Below, piece after piece: positions 62,926 to 64,000 of a stretch of 64,000 nucleotides of DNA. Source of the stretch: Conus ventricosus (lineage: Eukaryota; Mollusca; Gastropoda; Neogastropoda; Conidae); NCBI GenBank assembly GCA_018398815.1, contig CM031614.1, positions 54,454,346 to 54,518,345 on the forward strand. The letters run 5' to 3'. The notes under the pieces were generated by a model. It worked only from the letters and a program-made list of their open reading frames with translations, ran no database searches and was not told where the DNA came from. Position 1 is the stretch's first letter. Every line of letters begins with the position of its first letter. The position numbers and the translations under genes were made by a program.

Positions 62926-63838
62926 AATCTCTAAACAAGTATTAAATAGTCCACACACACAATCTTTAAAACAAGAATTGAATATTCTAAAACAAGCATG
63001 ATTTATCGACTCACTAAAAAGGGAAAATACTGTGTGAAAATGTAATGTGCTATCGGTATAAAAAGATACTCAGCCAATACACTCGAGGACGAGACACTGG
63101 ACTACTATAGTAATGCCTCCTTGTGTCTGAAACATGGATCAACGAAGCAAGGCTTCCACATACTACAGCAACGCCAATATAAAGCGTCCCTAAGACGTGG
63201 GATTCATCTGAAGGAACTCCAACGCGTGTTCTGCATGGATCACTGAACCCCACAAATGTGATTTACGCCCTGTTGGCGTCAGGCTCTTGAAGCAGAAATC
63301 GTGAGCTTTCTCTGTGTAATATTCCGACTCTCTGCCCGAGGGCAGCGCATGCCAGTAGGACAGCGCCATACGTGTTCTTGGCAAGTCTAGGTACTTTTCT
63401 GTTGACTCGTCGTTTCCCGAGCAGATCTGGCCAGCGAAAACTTCCTTTTTGTCGTGGTTCTGATAAGTACGTAAATTGCATCATTTTACTTCTTAGCCTA
63501 TTAAAAAACACAAATACAAACATACATTTTAAAACCTAACTCCTAGATCAATACTTTAGGTTTAGTGGAAAATGGGATGAAAAAAAATGCGCACTACAAG
63601 TTTCAAACTACAAACTCGGGATTGCCTTACCACTAACTTTTCTCCGCAACACCATCCCTATCAATACAGACACTCATCTGCGTGTGTATAATCACAGATA
63701 GAGGACAATCCCCTTCTCATCCATCACCAATACATCAAGCTTGTGACAGTTCTTTTTGTGTTTCAAATATTCTATCAACAATTTCATCGATCAGATTTAA
63801 CAAGCAGGTCAGTAAAGTGCTTCTGCTTAATTTGGTCA
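62926..63838. other. Non-satellite sequence, no recognised gene
   Basis: A - strand frame of 86 codons (63263-63523: MFVFVFFNRLRSKMMQFTYL, then KGSFRWPDLLGKRRVNRK) looks somewhat protein-like but has no domain I recognise and no Sushi or HYR signature. I leave it unassigned. Confidence 0.5.
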
Positions 63839-63973
<135 letters not shown>

Positions 63974-64000
63974 ACTTGTTGAAGAAAGGCAATAGTACAA

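Noticed and set aside
63050..63523. Additional 5' exon of the HYR/Sushi gene
   Set aside because: The frames there lack Sushi or HYR cysteine patterns and show no convincing phase 1 splice sites.

Overview
This window is eukaryotic and looks like an invertebrate animal, most likely a mollusc. That assignment is an inference from HYR and Sushi exons with animal-type introns, a Tc1 transposon, RTE- and I-like LINE remnants, and very heavy microsatellite and satellite content. There are no operons, prokaryotic genes, tRNAs or rRNAs.

Layout. 1-4340 is the end of a 31-bp satellite array. 4729-9256 is a composite locus in which every module carries a hammerhead-ribozyme (HHR) motif and (TA)n tracts separate the modules. 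In order they are: a long-stem HHR hairpin; a three-unit tandem array of about 643 bp with a type I HHR per unit on the + strand (array A); a second, unrelated three-unit array of about 610 bp with a type I HHR per unit on the - strand (array B); and a perfect 68-bp-arm palindrome with an HHR-like core. Arrays A and B look like metazoan retrozymes, which are non-autonomous, circRNA-forming retroelements. I consider this locus the most interesting content of the window.

9526-32417 holds five exons of one - strand gene for a secreted or surface modular protein. In transcription order they are Sushi (32.3 kb), HYR (26.2 kb), Sushi (19.9 kb), Sushi (14.6 kb) and HYR (9.6 kb). All exons are phase 1-1 and are separated by introns of about 5-6 kb. 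The first and last exons of the gene are not visible. Its introns contain a broken Tc1 element, a terminal-inverted-repeat element with palindromic boxes nested in a LINE, three further LINE remnants, a retro-inserted ORF with target-site duplication, two minisatellites, and a 97-bp array that repeats the 5' splice site of one Sushi exon.

33.2-62.9 kb is dominated by a roughly 29-kb satellite of 22-bp monomers that alternates with blocks of 44-bp dimers. Its sequence carries a peculiar excess of variants that copy a neighbouring base, which suggests poor consensus quality. 62.9-64 kb is non-satellite sequence with CA/CACG microsatellites and no recognised gene.

Most open reading frames in the window are translations of simple repeats and are not genes. 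The supported functional units are the five exons and the ribozyme motifs. Everything else that encodes protein is transposon debris or unassigned.
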